Below are positions 9,214 through 17,595 of a stretch of DNA of 64,000 nt, one piece after another; within the stretch, counting starts at the first letter, position 1, and each line of letters opens with the position of its first letter. The notes beneath the pieces were generated by a model. The model was not told the DNA's origin. It saw only the letters and a program-made list of their open reading frames with translations, and ran no database searches. The position numbers and the translations under genes were made by a program. Location of the stretch: assembly GCA_946127115.1 (NCBI GenBank), contig CAMGYI010000001.1:974857-1038856 (forward strand). The letters run 5' to 3'. The stretch is from an uncultured Chlamydia sp. (GTDB taxonomy: Bacteria > Chlamydiota > Chlamydiia > Chlamydiales > Simkaniaceae).

Positions 9214-9214
9214 C
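9189..9214 (+). terminator. Rho-independent terminator
   Basis: GGGCTTC (9189-9195) pairs with GAAGCCC (9202-9208) around a six-base loop, followed by TTTTT. It points on the plus strand, where no gene lies close upstream. It therefore probably ends the candidate small RNA described for this gap. Confidence 0.65.
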
Positions 9215-9333
9215 TATTTCTAAACGCTGATTGTAAAATGCTTCTTCAGTTTAAATCAAATGATTTCTCCACACCTCTTCTCCAAATATTTTTGGAAATA
9301 GACTGAGCAACTGTTGCGAGCTAAATCTCAATT

Positions 9334-10974
9334 TCATAACCATTTTTGGACAATGGGATAGCGACGCCCCACGCCGAATGATTTTTTCGAGACTCTTAAA
9401 ATAGGCGGCCCTTGCCGCCTTTTGTATTCCGCGGCATGGATCATTTGGACAAGTTCAAGAACTTGCTCCTGTGAAATGTGATACTTCTGAGCAACCTCAT
9501 CTATTGAGAGATAATTTTCAACATACCCTTCTAAAACATTATCGATAACGCCGTACTCGGGTAGAGAATCAAGATCGATTTGATCTGGGCGAAGCTCTGC
9601 CGATGGTGGTTTATCAATAATCGAGTTTAAAATTACTTCTTTCTTCTCGAGTTTATTAACATAGCGACAAAGGTCATACACCCTTGTTTTTGTCACATCA
9701 CCAATCACTCCAAGTCCCCCACACATATCGCCATAAAGGGTGGAGTAACCAAGCGCAACCTCACTCTTATTTCCCGTACTCAAGACAATATAACCATGTT
9801 TGTTGGACATCGCCATGAGCAAAATCCCTCGGATTCTTGCTTGAAGATTTTCTTCAGTAATATCAATATCTTTTCCTTGAAAGTGCGGCTTTAAAAGATG
9901 GAGATAGGCATCGAATGGTTCTTTTATCGGAACTTCTAAAAACTCAATCCCAAGGTTTTCAGCAAGTGTTTTTGCATCACCAATACTAGCGTTGGTGGTA
10001 AAACAAGAGGGCATGCTAATCCCAAGAACATTTTCAGGGCCAAGCGCTTTTGCTGCAATGTAAGCAACAAGGGCAGAGTCAATTCCACCTGAAAGTCCTA
10101 AGCAAGCTTTTGTGAATCCACATTTTGCAAAGTAGTCCTTTACACCGAGCTCTAGGGCTTGAATCAGGTTTGTCATAGGCTCATATTCAAAGGAAACAGG
10201 GGAAGTTTCTTCTTCCAAATCGATTAACATTGCATCTTCAGCAAATCCTTTTCCAAGCCTGCAAAGCTTTCCTTTCTCATTTACATAAACACTATATCCA
10301 TCAAAGATGATTTGCCCATTTGCACCTACTTGGCAACACATCACAACAGGGCATCCAAGTGTTTTTGCCGCTTTAGCGCAAACATTGACTCGTACATCAG
10401 GTTTTTGAAATTGATACGGAGAGGCTGAAATGTTAAGCATGATGTCGGGGTTCAATTCGACAAGAGCTTGGACAGGATCACGATCGTATTGGGTGTAGCC
10501 AACGTATCCAGCATGTTGCCAGATATCTTCACAAATGATAAGGCCTATCCTCTTCCCTCCAATTTCCCAAATCTTCGTCTCTTTCCCCGGTTCAAAGTAA
10601 CGCCTCTCTTCAAACACATCGTAGGTGGGGAGGAGCCACTTGTCTTGAAATCCTAAGAGATCTCCATCGTGAATGACTGCCGCACTATTTAAAAGATGTT
10701 TTTCTCCTTCGTCGATATTGCGCCGAATCAGACCCACAATCACCGCCAGCCCTTTTGAGGCTTTAATGATCCTTTCCAAATGGAGTTCCATCGAATCTAT
10801 AAAGGTATTGTGGTAGACGAGGTCCTCAGGAGGGTATCCGCAAAGCATCAGTTCGCCAAACATCACGAGTTCACCCCCTTTCTTTCGCGCTTCATCTATA
10901 CTTTCTAAAATCTTCGCAGCATTCCCATCAATGTCCCCAACAATGGGGTTTCTTTGTGCAACTAGTATCTTCAT
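9334..10974 (-). CDS. nadE: Glutamine-dependent NAD+ synthetase
   Basis: A 546-residue two-domain enzyme. The N-terminal nitrilase-type glutaminase domain shows the Glu of GELMLCGYPPEDL, the Lys of DKWLLPTYDVFEERR and the Cys of GLIICEDIWQ, which form the catalytic triad. The C-terminal ATP-pyrophosphatase domain has the P-loop LGLSGGIDSALVAY and LSTGNKSEVALGYSTLYGD. It amidates deamido-NAD to NAD+ using glutamine ammonia. It lies 9 bp downstream of nqrF, so NAD synthesis is in one operon with a subunit of the sodium-pumping NADH dehydrogenase. Length and motifs are complete. Confidence 0.97.
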   Translation of the reverse strand: MKILVAQRNPIVGDIDGNAAKILESIDEARKKGGELVMFGELMLCGYPPEDLVYHNTFIDSMELHLERIIKASKGLAVIVGLIRRNIDEGEKHLLNSAAVIHDGDLLGFQDKWLLPTYDVFEERRYFEPGKETKIWEIGGKRIGLIICEDIWQHAGYVGYTQYDRDPVQALVELNPDIMLNISASPYQFQKPDVRVNVCAKAAKTLGCPVVMCCQVGANGQIIFDGYSVYVNEKGKLCRLGKGFAEDAMLIDLEEETSPVSFEYEPMTNLIQALELGVKDYFAKCGFTKACLGLSGGIDSALVAYIAAKALGPENVLGISMPSCFTTNASIGDAKTLAENLGIEFLEVPIKEPFDAYLHLLKPHFQGKDIDITEENLQARIRGILLMAMSNKHGYIVLSTGNKSEVALGYSTLYGDMCGGLGVIGDVTKTRVYDLCRYVNKLEKKEVILNSIIDKPPSAELRPDQIDLDSLPEYGVIDNVLEGYVENYLSIDEVAQKYHISQEQVLELVQMIHAAEYKRRQGPPILRVSKKSFGVGRRYPIVQKWL

Positions 10975-10983
10975 GAGGCTATC

Positions 10984-12264
10984 CTAGCTTCCAAAATCAT
11001 CTAATATTACATTTTCTTCTGGGACTCCGTAATCATCCAGAAGCTTTAAAACGCTGCTGTTATGCAGTGGTGGTCCACACACGAAATAGAAAGCATTTTC
11101 GGGTTCTTCCATCTCCTTGAGTTGCCCCTCTTCGAAAGCTTTAAAGAGATAGTTGGTTTTCAGAGGGTCCTCTTTAGGCCATCCCTCTTTGAGATCTTTG
11201 TCAGTTGGTTCTGATAATACCAAATGATAGGAAAAATTTGCAAATGCTTGGTCAAGCCCTTCGTAATCTTCTTGATAAATATTCTCCTTTAGAGACCGCG
11301 CGCCGTACCACAAGGTGACCTTCCTCTGCGTTTTTCGTGTTTTAAAAAGGTCCATAATATGGCTACGACTAAATGATGAACCGGCACCTCCAATCAAGAA
11401 AACAATCTCTCGATCTTCTTCTACCATGTGAGACTCTCCATAAGGTCCCGAAAGACGGACCCCCTCTCCTTCTTCTAACCCAAAGATATAAGAGGAACAA
11501 ATCCCCCAGGGAATATCAGGAGCAATTTCCCCCCGGATAAAGGGAGGGGTTGCAATTCGAATGTTAAATTTGAATAGGTTTCCTTCCTTAGGGTAGGATG
11601 CCATCGAATAAGCACGGATCACCTCTTCTTCCCCTTCCTCATATTCTATCGGATGTCCAAAAAGATCAAACTGTTCCCAATCGTCATAATATTCTTCATC
11701 CATTGTTTTCTTCCATTCTTTAGTATTAGTGCAATAGCTCGGCACATGGAACTGCAGGTAATCTCCTGGAACGTAATCTACCATGTCAGAATCAGAGACC
11801 TGAATCACCAACTCCTTAATAAAGGTAGCAACATTCCGATTAGACATTACGGTCCCCTTAACTTCCTTTAGTGTAAGCAACGTTTCAGAAAGCTTCAGCC
11901 CCAAATCATGTTTAACTTTGCACTGGCAAGAAAGGCGCCATCCCTCCGTTAACTGTTTAGGGGTGAAGATCGCTTTGTCGGTTTCAAGAATATCATCCCC
12001 CCCCTTAATAACTTGCACTCGACACTGTTTGCAGGTTGCTTTTCCCCCACATGGAGACGGAATGGCAATCCCCTGCTCTAGGAGCGCAGACAGGAGCGTC
12101 TTTCCCCCTTCAACTTCTTTGGTCAACGAGGGGTCTTCATTAATCTCGATCTTGCATGGAGCAGTGCTCACCAGGCGCTGTCTGGTGTACAGAATCATTC
12201 CAGACAAGAGCGTCCCCATAAATACAAAGGCAATCACTGCTATTACGCTAACTTCAATGCTCAT
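10984..12264 (-). CDS. nqrF: Na+-translocating NADH:quinone reductase subunit F
   Basis: A 426-residue NqrF. One N-terminal membrane helix (residues about 5-27) is followed by a plant-type 2Fe-2S ferredoxin domain (PSPCGGKATCKQCRVQV with the fourth Cys in WRLSCQC), an FAD domain with RAYSMASYP and an NADH-binding domain with GGAGSSFSRSHIMDLF and YFVCGPP near the C-terminus. It takes electrons from NADH into the Nqr complex, which makes the sodium gradient that the NSS symporters in this window could use. Its start overlaps the stop of the coiled-coil gene by ATGA. Chlamydiae typically encode nqrF apart from the other nqr genes, as here. Confidence 0.97.
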   Translation of the reverse strand: MSIEVSVIAVIAFVFMGTLLSGMILYTRQRLVSTAPCKIEINEDPSLTKEVEGGKTLLSALLEQGIAIPSPCGGKATCKQCRVQVIKGGDDILETDKAIFTPKQLTEGWRLSCQCKVKHDLGLKLSETLLTLKEVKGTVMSNRNVATFIKELVIQVSDSDMVDYVPGDYLQFHVPSYCTNTKEWKKTMDEEYYDDWEQFDLFGHPIEYEEGEEEVIRAYSMASYPKEGNLFKFNIRIATPPFIRGEIAPDIPWGICSSYIFGLEEGEGVRLSGPYGESHMVEEDREIVFLIGGAGSSFSRSHIMDLFKTRKTQRKVTLWYGARSLKENIYQEDYEGLDQAFANFSYHLVLSEPTDKDLKEGWPKEDPLKTNYLFKAFEEGQLKEMEEPENAFYFVCGPPLHNSSVLKLLDDYGVPEENVILDDFGS

Positions 12265-12911
12265 ACGCGATACATTAAAGCCTGCATTTGCTTGCGTAAA
12301 TCACCAATTTCCATTTCTGCTCTTTCAATTGCTTTCGCATGCCCTTCATGCATTCCTTTAATCTCACACTTCAGGTTCTTGATTTCTGCCTGAAAAGCTT
12401 CTACTTCATTCATTTGCCCATTTCTGAGACGATTGATTTGCCGTTTGAGTTCAAAAATACTATACTCATCAGTCGATTGGATCTGTGTGTGTCCCTTTTC
12501 AATCTTCTGAACTCGCTTCGAATGCTTGGTCTCAGATTCTTTGAGACTTTCATTATACACTTTTTCTTGTTTTTTGAGGTCTCTTTGAAATTCAGTTTCA
12601 GTTTCTTCTAGTTTTTCCTTAAAGAGTTTGATGCTTTTCTCAGCACGCACAATCTCTTCCAAATGCCCCTTTTTAATCGCTTCGATATTCTCTTCATATT
12701 TTTCGACGATTTCAGATTGCACTTGAGTGCGCCTTCTAAGAAGAATGAGTAATAGAATCAGAAGGATAAGAACACCAAAGGCAAAAAATGCAAGATCGAG
12801 CCAATTCAGCTCTTTATTTACATAATCAATGACTTGGTCGACCCAAGGGGGCATCACCCACTGCTCACCTTGAAGTACTTGATATTGACCTGGTACTGCT
12901 TGATGCTGCAT
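12261..12911 (-). CDS. Membrane-anchored coiled-coil protein upstream of nqrF
   Basis: A 216-residue protein with one transmembrane helix at about residues 39-58 (LAFFAFGVLILLILLLILL) followed by RRR and then a long charged coiled coil to the C-terminus. I recall a YajC-type gene beside nqrF in Chlamydia; this one has a similar small-membrane-protein start but lacks an obvious YajC domain and is longer. The ATGA overlap with nqrF suggests a linked role, perhaps scaffolding, but this is inference. Its whole upstream region begins the 121-bp repeat that flanks the IS-rich insertion. Confidence 0.75.
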   Translation of the reverse strand: MQHQAVPGQYQVLQGEQWVMPPWVDQVIDYVNKELNWLDLAFFAFGVLILLILLLILLRRRTQVQSEIVEKYEENIEAIKKGHLEEIVRAEKSIKLFKEKLEETETEFQRDLKKQEKVYNESLKESETKHSKRVQKIEKGHTQIQSTDEYSIFELKRQINRLRNGQMNEVEAFQAEIKNLKCEIKGMHEGHAKAIERAEMEIGDLRKQMQALMYRV

Positions 12912-13032
12912 AGAATCCCCTCTCTTTTTTATTTATCATGCAGCGGACCTTGCTGCAAATAAAAAAAAGTTATTCTCACCGAGAATGAAGGTACAAAGAG
13001 AACATTGGGCTTCCCACTTCGGATTTGTCATG
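12912..13032. repeat. Left copy of long direct repeat flanking an insertion
   Basis: These 121 bp recur almost exactly at 15896-16019. The only differences I see are one extra T in a T-run and two extra A in an A-run. The repeat starts at the base next to the start codon of the coiled-coil gene and ends after codon 16 of the NSS transporter reading frame (ghost ATG at 12985). It is thus a duplicated divergent promoter region plus the NSS 5' end. Beyond base 13032 the ghost frame runs into foreign sequence and stops after 24 more codons. Confidence 0.95.
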
Positions 13033-13266
13033 TTTAACACAGCAGCTCTTGTAACTCCAAATAATTTAGCTATAAAACCATACGACGTTTTTCCTAATGA
13101 GTAAAGAATAACAGCCAAATCTCTTTTAGCCGCTGATTCTGGCTTGGCAGCATGTTTGTCACTAAAGATGAATACACCCACAGCTCTTATATTTATAGCA
13201 TTGCTCACCTCTGATATGACCATTTTTAACCAATTCTTTCCCACGGCACTTTTTACAACAATTCAT
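13033..13266 (-). pseudogene. Truncated InsA-like transposase remnant
   Basis: From the ATG at 13266 the frame gives MNCCKKCRGKELVKNGHIRG, the zinc-finger start typical of IS1/InsA-like transposases, then hits a stop. After a frameshift the helix-turn-helix part continues as KRDLAVILYSLGKTSYGFIAKLFGVTRAAV. The gene is cut at base 13032 by the direct repeat, so it is frameshifted and lacks its catalytic part. A longer open frame across the junction (12936-13244) is an artefact of fusion with the repeat. Confidence 0.75.
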
Positions 13267-13344
13267 CTCGATACTCTCAATCTTCTGATTATGAAAAAGG
13301 CCAGAATCTCATGAATTAATTTTTAAGTAACCACTCTCAAAGTG

Positions 13345-13708
13345 ATCAGTTACCACAAATTATTTAAACAAAAAGAAGTAATAAACAGAGTGCTGAGAGG
13401 CCACCACCAATACTATGGTCTATAGTGTTGGAGGAAATATCAAATCACTCAATGATGTGTACTTCAAGACTGTGAAGTCATGGAGGGAGATGCTGAGTTC
13501 AAGAAGTCAGGTGAGCAAACTGAGCTGGAGTAAATTCAATAAGATTCTGGAAACCTACACCTTAGAAAGGCCAAAAATTTTCATTCCTTACTTACACGAG
13601 GATGGAAGGAATAAAAAATATGTGAAACCATAATTAAAGAGCCCGTTGCTGGAAAACGGCACGGCGGATTCTGCGGGGGTTGGAGCTGACATCTGCGACT
13701 CCTTCTAT
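13345..13708 (+). mobile_element. Group II intron remnant (reverse transcriptase tail)
   Basis: Plus-strand frames read VLRGHHQYYG, then after a frameshift GNIKSLNDVYFKTVKSWREML and LSWSKFNKILETYTLERPKIF, stopping at 13633. This matches the C-terminal maturase/domain X end of group II intron reverse transcriptases (consensus LRGHYxYYG...W...F...L..YPLPRPRI). It is followed by GAGCCCGTTGCTGGAAAACG and GCGGATTCTGCGGGGG, resembling the conserved sequence after the intron protein. The YADD catalytic part is absent, so the intron is dead. Confidence 0.7.
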
Positions 13709-14060
13709 CCGATGATCACGTGCATATATTGATGAATTCTGCCCAAATATTCCGTGGCAGGGGTAGATTTGGATACATTAAAGGAAAAAGTGCTATTGCT
13801 GTAGAAAGCCAGTTTGGAGATAGGAAACAAAATTTCAATGGAGAAAGATTGTGGACTCGAGGGTATGCGGTATCAACGGTTGGATTTGATGAAATTCAGA
13901 CCAGAGCTTACATTAGACATCAGGAACAACTTGACTGTAGTCAAGGTTGTGGTGAAGAAGGATCACTTTAACCGGCGCCTTTGAGGCGCTCCCAACCTGC
14001 CCAAGCCTCTGAACATTAAATAAACAAGGCCAGAACAATCTGGCAGCCCTAAGGGCTGCT
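13709..14060 (+). mobile_element. IS200/IS605-type element remnant (TnpA 3' part)
   Basis: The frame ending at 13971 reads DHVHIL, then GYIKGKSAIAVESQFGDRK, NFNGERLWTRGYAVSTVGFD and AYIRHQEQ, the C-terminal half of an IS200/IS605 Y1 transposase. The catalytic HxH is present as HVH. The N-terminal half is missing, replaced by the group II intron tail. After the stop is a hairpin at 13975-13989 (GCGCC/GGCGC) and a second at 14043-14059 (GCAGCCC/GGGCTGC), in keeping with the palindromes at ends of this family. Inactive. Confidence 0.8.
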
Positions 14061-14174
14061 CAAAATCGTCAAGCTCCTCGTTTCGCGAAGACGTTATGAC
14101 TTACTATTTTATAAGTCCTTGAAAACCAACGATCAATTTTTTTCAAAAATTGTGGTTTTATGGTTCTTGCAACA

Positions 14175-14738
14175 CTACTTCCTATCATTTCTATCCTTTG
14201 CGACCCTCTCTCCCAAGCCTCTAATGCTTTCTGAATCTACCTCTGTACTAAGCGACTGAATATTTTTTATAGGTATACCATAGCCTTCAGATATCGCTTC
14301 CAGAGAGATCTTTGAATTAAACAATAAAAAATGAATAGTTGATCCAACGTCTTGAAGCTCTTTTAATCTACCCTTTACTTCTGACTGACTCCCCCTTACA
14401 CTGCTATTCTCCTCTCCATCTGTTAATACAACAATTATCCTATTTTTAGGTGTCTCGCAATAAAATGGAGATAAAGCAAAGATAACCTCTTTCCATTGAA
14501 TATCCTTTTCTATAAATCTCCAAAGAGATCTTGTTTCTTTTTTACCGTTGATAAAAAGAGAGGTGTCGTTGTCACATATTCCTAGCCCCATTTTTTGTGT
14601 TTGAGTTGCCCGACTAAACGATTCTGCCTCCTGAATATTCAACACATTTATTGTTGCATGGCGTTCTTTAATAGAAATAAACCACACTTTGTAATGAACT
14701 ATTTGTGGATCCTTAGTTTCTAGGCTGTGTTTATCCAT
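14175..14738 (-). CDS. VWA-domain protein, C-terminal part (split gene)
   Basis: A 187-residue frame holding the strand-and-MIDAS segment NRIIVVLTDGEENSS of a von Willebrand factor A domain. It follows 11 bp after the frame with the first MIDAS motif, in a different frame. About 100 residues (KVWFISIKERHATINVLNIQ onward) precede the LTDGEEN block, more than a simple VWA would have, so an insertion, rearrangement or fusion of two VWA genes is possible. Either two cooperating short proteins or, more likely in this IS-rich setting, a broken gene. It is AT-rich relative to the flanks. Confidence 0.5.
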   Translation of the reverse strand: MDKHSLETKDPQIVHYKVWFISIKERHATINVLNIQEAESFSRATQTQKMGLGICDNDTSLFINGKKETRSLWRFIEKDIQWKEVIFALSPFYCETPKNRIIVVLTDGEENSSVRGSQSEVKGRLKELQDVGSTIHFLLFNSKISLEAISEGYGIPIKNIQSLSTEVDSESIRGLGERVAKDRNDRK

Positions 14739-14749
14739 AACCTTTATAT

Positions 14750-15118
14750 TTAAAGGCTCAGAAACTGTATATTTTTCAAATTTTTTTTTGAGAGATACAT
14801 AAGATACAGCTTATCCATATTAGCTTCAGAGGGGTTAGTATATGTGCTTTCTATAAAAGCATCGTGTATTGAAGTCAAACCCTCTGGTTTGTAGTTATTT
14901 AAAATATCTTGCAAATCGAGGTCATTAATAGGCTGATCAACAACAAATGGGTCAACGTATTGATTAAAAAAATTAATAGTGATCCTGTCGTCAGGTGCAT
15001 GTTGTTGAACCTGTTTTTGGGAGTTTATAAATTGTCCCAGGCCCTCAAACAAAATGCTTCTAGTCCCACACATAGAGCCAGATTTATCTAAATTAAATAT
15101 TAATGATGTTATAAACAT
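14750..15118 (-). CDS. VWA-domain protein, N-terminal part (split gene)
   Basis: A 122-residue frame beginning MFITSLIFNLDKSGSM, which contains the DxSGS MIDAS motif of VWA domains, and later GLTSIHDAF, the Thr-bearing second MIDAS segment. The third segment (LTDGEE) lies in the next frame downstream. VWA proteins bind a divalent metal and act in protein interaction, for instance with MoxR-type ATPases, but none is nearby. No signal peptide is present. It sits between IS200 and IS481 remnants and was probably carried in with them. Confidence 0.5.
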   Translation of the reverse strand: MFITSLIFNLDKSGSMCGTRSILFEGLGQFINSQKQVQQHAPDDRITINFFNQYVDPFVVDQPINDLDLQDILNNYKPEGLTSIHDAFIESTYTNPSEANMDKLYLMYLSKKNLKNIQFLSL

Positions 15119-15194
15119 TCATCCTTTCTTGTTTTTTTGTAGTGTTCTCTTAACTGCGCGCAAGAGAAACTCTTATTTTTTCTAATATGTAATA

Positions 15195-15348
15195 TGTAAT
15201 AGGCCAGACTTAATCTGACGGACACTTTTTACCTGACATCTTAAAATTCAGAAGTTATCACTTCTTTAGCCATCGTTTCCTCAGGCTTAATTTTTATCTT
15301 CTCCGATCATTTTCTCTTTAGCCAAATGTTTGGCCTCAACAAAAGTTA
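15195..15348 (-). mobile_element. IS481-family 3' end remnant (copy 1)
   Basis: Read on the minus strand, this begins in the transposase C-terminus (LTFVEAKHLAKEKMIGEDKN, then stop) and runs on to an outer end reading TGTAATAGGCC when read inward on the plus strand. Closely similar sequence occurs at 19455-19602, 20565-20915 and 30706-30812, which defines one IS family with four decayed copies in this window. Confidence 0.7.
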
Positions 15349-15351
15349 GGG

Positions 15352-15510
15352 TTATCAACCTTTAGGTAAACACTCTCAATCCTCGTTCATTCACACTCTT
15401 TTCAATATCTCTATTAAGGGTGTAACGCAGATACCGTCGAATGCAAAGCAATATGATTTCTGCTGAGTAATGTCACCACTTGGAACGGATATTCATGATT
15501 CATGCTCTCT
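15352..15510 (-). mobile_element. IS6-family transposase N-terminal remnant
   Basis: The minus strand encodes HYSAEIILLCIRRYLRY and DIEKSVNERGLRV, the N-terminal block of IS6/IS26-type transposases (consensus FxxEIILxxVRWYLRYxLSYRDLEEMMxERG). A stop interrupts it before HYSAE, the SY of SYRDLE is missing, and the catalytic DDE core is absent. It abuts the IS481 end directly. Confidence 0.65.
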
Positions 15511-15554
15511 TCCTTCATGGATTTTTATAAGAAGAAGTATAGATTTTATACGAT

Positions 15555-15889
15555 TTTTCCTCATGATTAAGCACAGCTATCATCTCCGATAGATTTACTC
15601 TTCTCCTCCCCGTGCTTGACGGAATTTCTTTTCTTTTACCTCTTTTAATTCATCTGTACGCAAGTTGGACCTTGGTTGTGGGTAGAGTGCACACCATCTA
15701 TGAAACAAAGTATTTCTTCTTCGGACAAATTCTATTTTAATCGGGTATATTCTTCATATCCATTTTTTTGCGCTTCCCGGTTTGCTTCATCTGGACCAGG
15801 CGAGGGTTTTTTGTACGAAAATCCATGGCGCTTTAACACAGGCTGTCATCCCAGTGACCGTATAGTCGATTTGCCAACGTGACTTGATG
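15555..15889 (-). mobile_element. IS630-family transposase remnant
   Basis: Conceptual minus-strand reading with frame changes gives YTVTGMTACVKRHGFSYKKP, then EANREAQKNGYEEYTRLK and NLSEEEILCFIDGVHSTHN. These match the helix-turn-helix end and first catalytic Asp block (FMDGVHPxHN) of IS630-type transposases. Stops and frameshifts interrupt it. It ends only about six bases from the right direct repeat. Confidence 0.65.
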
Positions 15890-15895
15890 TATAGG

Positions 15896-16019
15896 AGAAT
15901 CCCCTCTCTTTTTTTATTTATCATGCAGCGGACCTTGCTGCAAATAAAAAAAAAAGTTATTCTCACCGAGAATGAAGGTACAAAGAGAACATTGGGCTTC
16001 CCACTTCGGATTTGTCATG
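15896..16019. repeat. Right copy of long direct repeat
   Basis: A 124-bp near-identical copy of 12912-13032. Here it forms the native upstream region and first 16 codons of the NSS transporter gene (ATG at 15972). With the left copy it brackets a 2.86-kb block of mobile-element debris, yet leaves both neighbouring genes with an intact upstream region. Confidence 0.95.
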
Positions 16020-17345
16020 GCAGCAGCAGGGTCTGCGATCGGCCTGGGCAGCTTGTGGCGCTTCCCTTATACAGCAGGAGATAACGGAGGAGGAGCATTT
16101 GTTCTTCTCTATATCGCCTTTACCTTTTTGCTCGGTGTTCCCATCTTTATTGCCGAATTGATGATCGGTCGAAGAGCTCAACGTAGCCCGATCTTTGCCT
16201 ATCAATCCCTTTCAAACCAGTCAAGTAACTGGCGAATGATGGGGTATCTCAACATGCTCACTAGTTTTATAGTCCTCTCCTTTTATTGCGTTGTCTCTGG
16301 TTGGTGCTTGAACTATGCCCTCATGTCACTTAATCAATTTACAATAGGAAAAACCCCAGAAGAAATCCGCTCTACCTTCGATATTGTCTACACTTCCTCT
16401 GATCTTAACATCTTCTGGCTCTTTCTCTTTATCCTTCTAAATATCGGTGTGGTCTATAGTGGGATCCGAAAAGGGATCGAACACTGGAGTCGCATCTTAA
16501 CTCCTGCTCTGCTCTTCATCCTCCTCGCCATGTTTATCTATGGATTTACCCTTCCTGGGTTTGGACAAGCGTTGAGATTCATTTTCTACCCAAACTTTTC
16601 AAAACTCACTCCCGCCGTTGTTTTGAACGCTCTTGGGATGGCTTTTTTTACCTTAAGCGTTGGTCTTGGAATCATTGTGACTTACGGAAGTTATCTGAAG
16701 CCCAGCGAGAATATTCCACGCACCGCCTTCATTGTGGCGATTATGACCCTTTTTGTCTCCCTTATGGCAGCAATGGTGATCTTTCCGATCGTCTTTTCAT
16801 TTAATTTCCCTCCTGAAGGGGGGCCTGGATTAATCTTTAAAACCATGCCAATCCTCTTTGCAAAACTCCCTGGAAGTCTTGTGATTTCGACCGTGTTTTT
16901 CCTCCTTTTCGTCTTTACAGCCCTCACTTCTTCAATCTCCCTTTTGGAAGTCCTTGTTGCAAACCTTATGGAACTCTTTTCATGGAAACGGGCAAAAGCT
17001 GTGACCTTCTCTGCCATTGGAATCTTTATCTTTGGTATCCCCTCTGCTCTTGCAGGTTCAGGAGCTCTTTTCCCTAATTGGGAAAAAATCTACGGGACGA
17101 ACTTCTTTGATACAATGAACTACATCACCGCAAATTGGATGATGCCTATCGCAGGACTACTCACAGCTCTTTTCATCGGTATTGTGATGAAAAGGGAATT
17201 GACAAAAGAGGAATTCCTAAAGGGAACAACCATGGGTTATCTATTTAAGCCTTGGTTTTTCATGGTACGCTATATTGCTCCGCTTGCTGTGACAATTATC
17301 ATCCTTGAGCAAGCGGGGATTCTTAACCTTTCAGCTTTACTCTAA
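15972..17345 (+). CDS. Sodium-dependent NSS (SNF) family transporter, copy 3
   Basis: A 457-residue NSS symporter. TM1 holds the more canonical GSAIGLGSLWRFPYTAGDNGGG, TM6 SVGLGIIVTYGSYL and TM8 FTALTSSISLLEVLVANLME. It is more distant from copies 1 and 2 than those are from each other, so it is an older paralogue. About twelve hydrophobic segments fit the family. The upstream 77 bp and first 16 codons lie in the direct repeat shared with 12912-13032. The sequence stays intact despite the insertion just upstream, which suggests selection to keep it. Substrate unknown, probably an amino acid. Confidence 0.93.
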   Translation: MKVQREHWASHFGFVMAAAGSAIGLGSLWRFPYTAGDNGGGAFVLLYIAFTFLLGVPIFIAELMIGRRAQRSPIFAYQSLSNQSSNWRMMGYLNMLTSFIVLSFYCVVSGWCLNYALMSLNQFTIGKTPEEIRSTFDIVYTSSDLNIFWLFLFILLNIGVVYSGIRKGIEHWSRILTPALLFILLAMFIYGFTLPGFGQALRFIFYPNFSKLTPAVVLNALGMAFFTLSVGLGIIVTYGSYLKPSENIPRTAFIVAIMTLFVSLMAAMVIFPIVFSFNFPPEGGPGLIFKTMPILFAKLPGSLVISTVFFLLFVFTALTSSISLLEVLVANLMELFSWKRAKAVTFSAIGIFIFGIPSALAGSGALFPNWEKIYGTNFFDTMNYITANWMMPIAGLLTALFIGIVMKRELTKEEFLKGTTMGYLFKPWFFMVRYIAPLAVTIIILEQAGILNLSALL

Positions 17346-17595
17346 GACGCGCCCCAATATAAAAAATAATTTTGACGCTCTTAAGAAAAACAGTCATTGA
17401 AAATCCACCACTTGCTAAACCTTTATTAAACCGCCTCAACACGATTTTGCACGGATTCCATCAATTTTACCCCTTATTAATCTGAGTTTTGGGTTTATTA
17501 GCCTGGGGGCATAGGGAATTTGAGAATAAATATCTTGCCATAGAGCCGAATAAGGAATAAACTGGTCCTTCTTGAATGAAAAAAGGACAGGTACA

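Noticed and set aside
12936-13244. 102-residue minus-strand frame spanning the left repeat boundary
   Set aside because: It is a chance fusion of the transposase remnant's shifted frame with antisense of the NSS 5' repeat; not a real gene.
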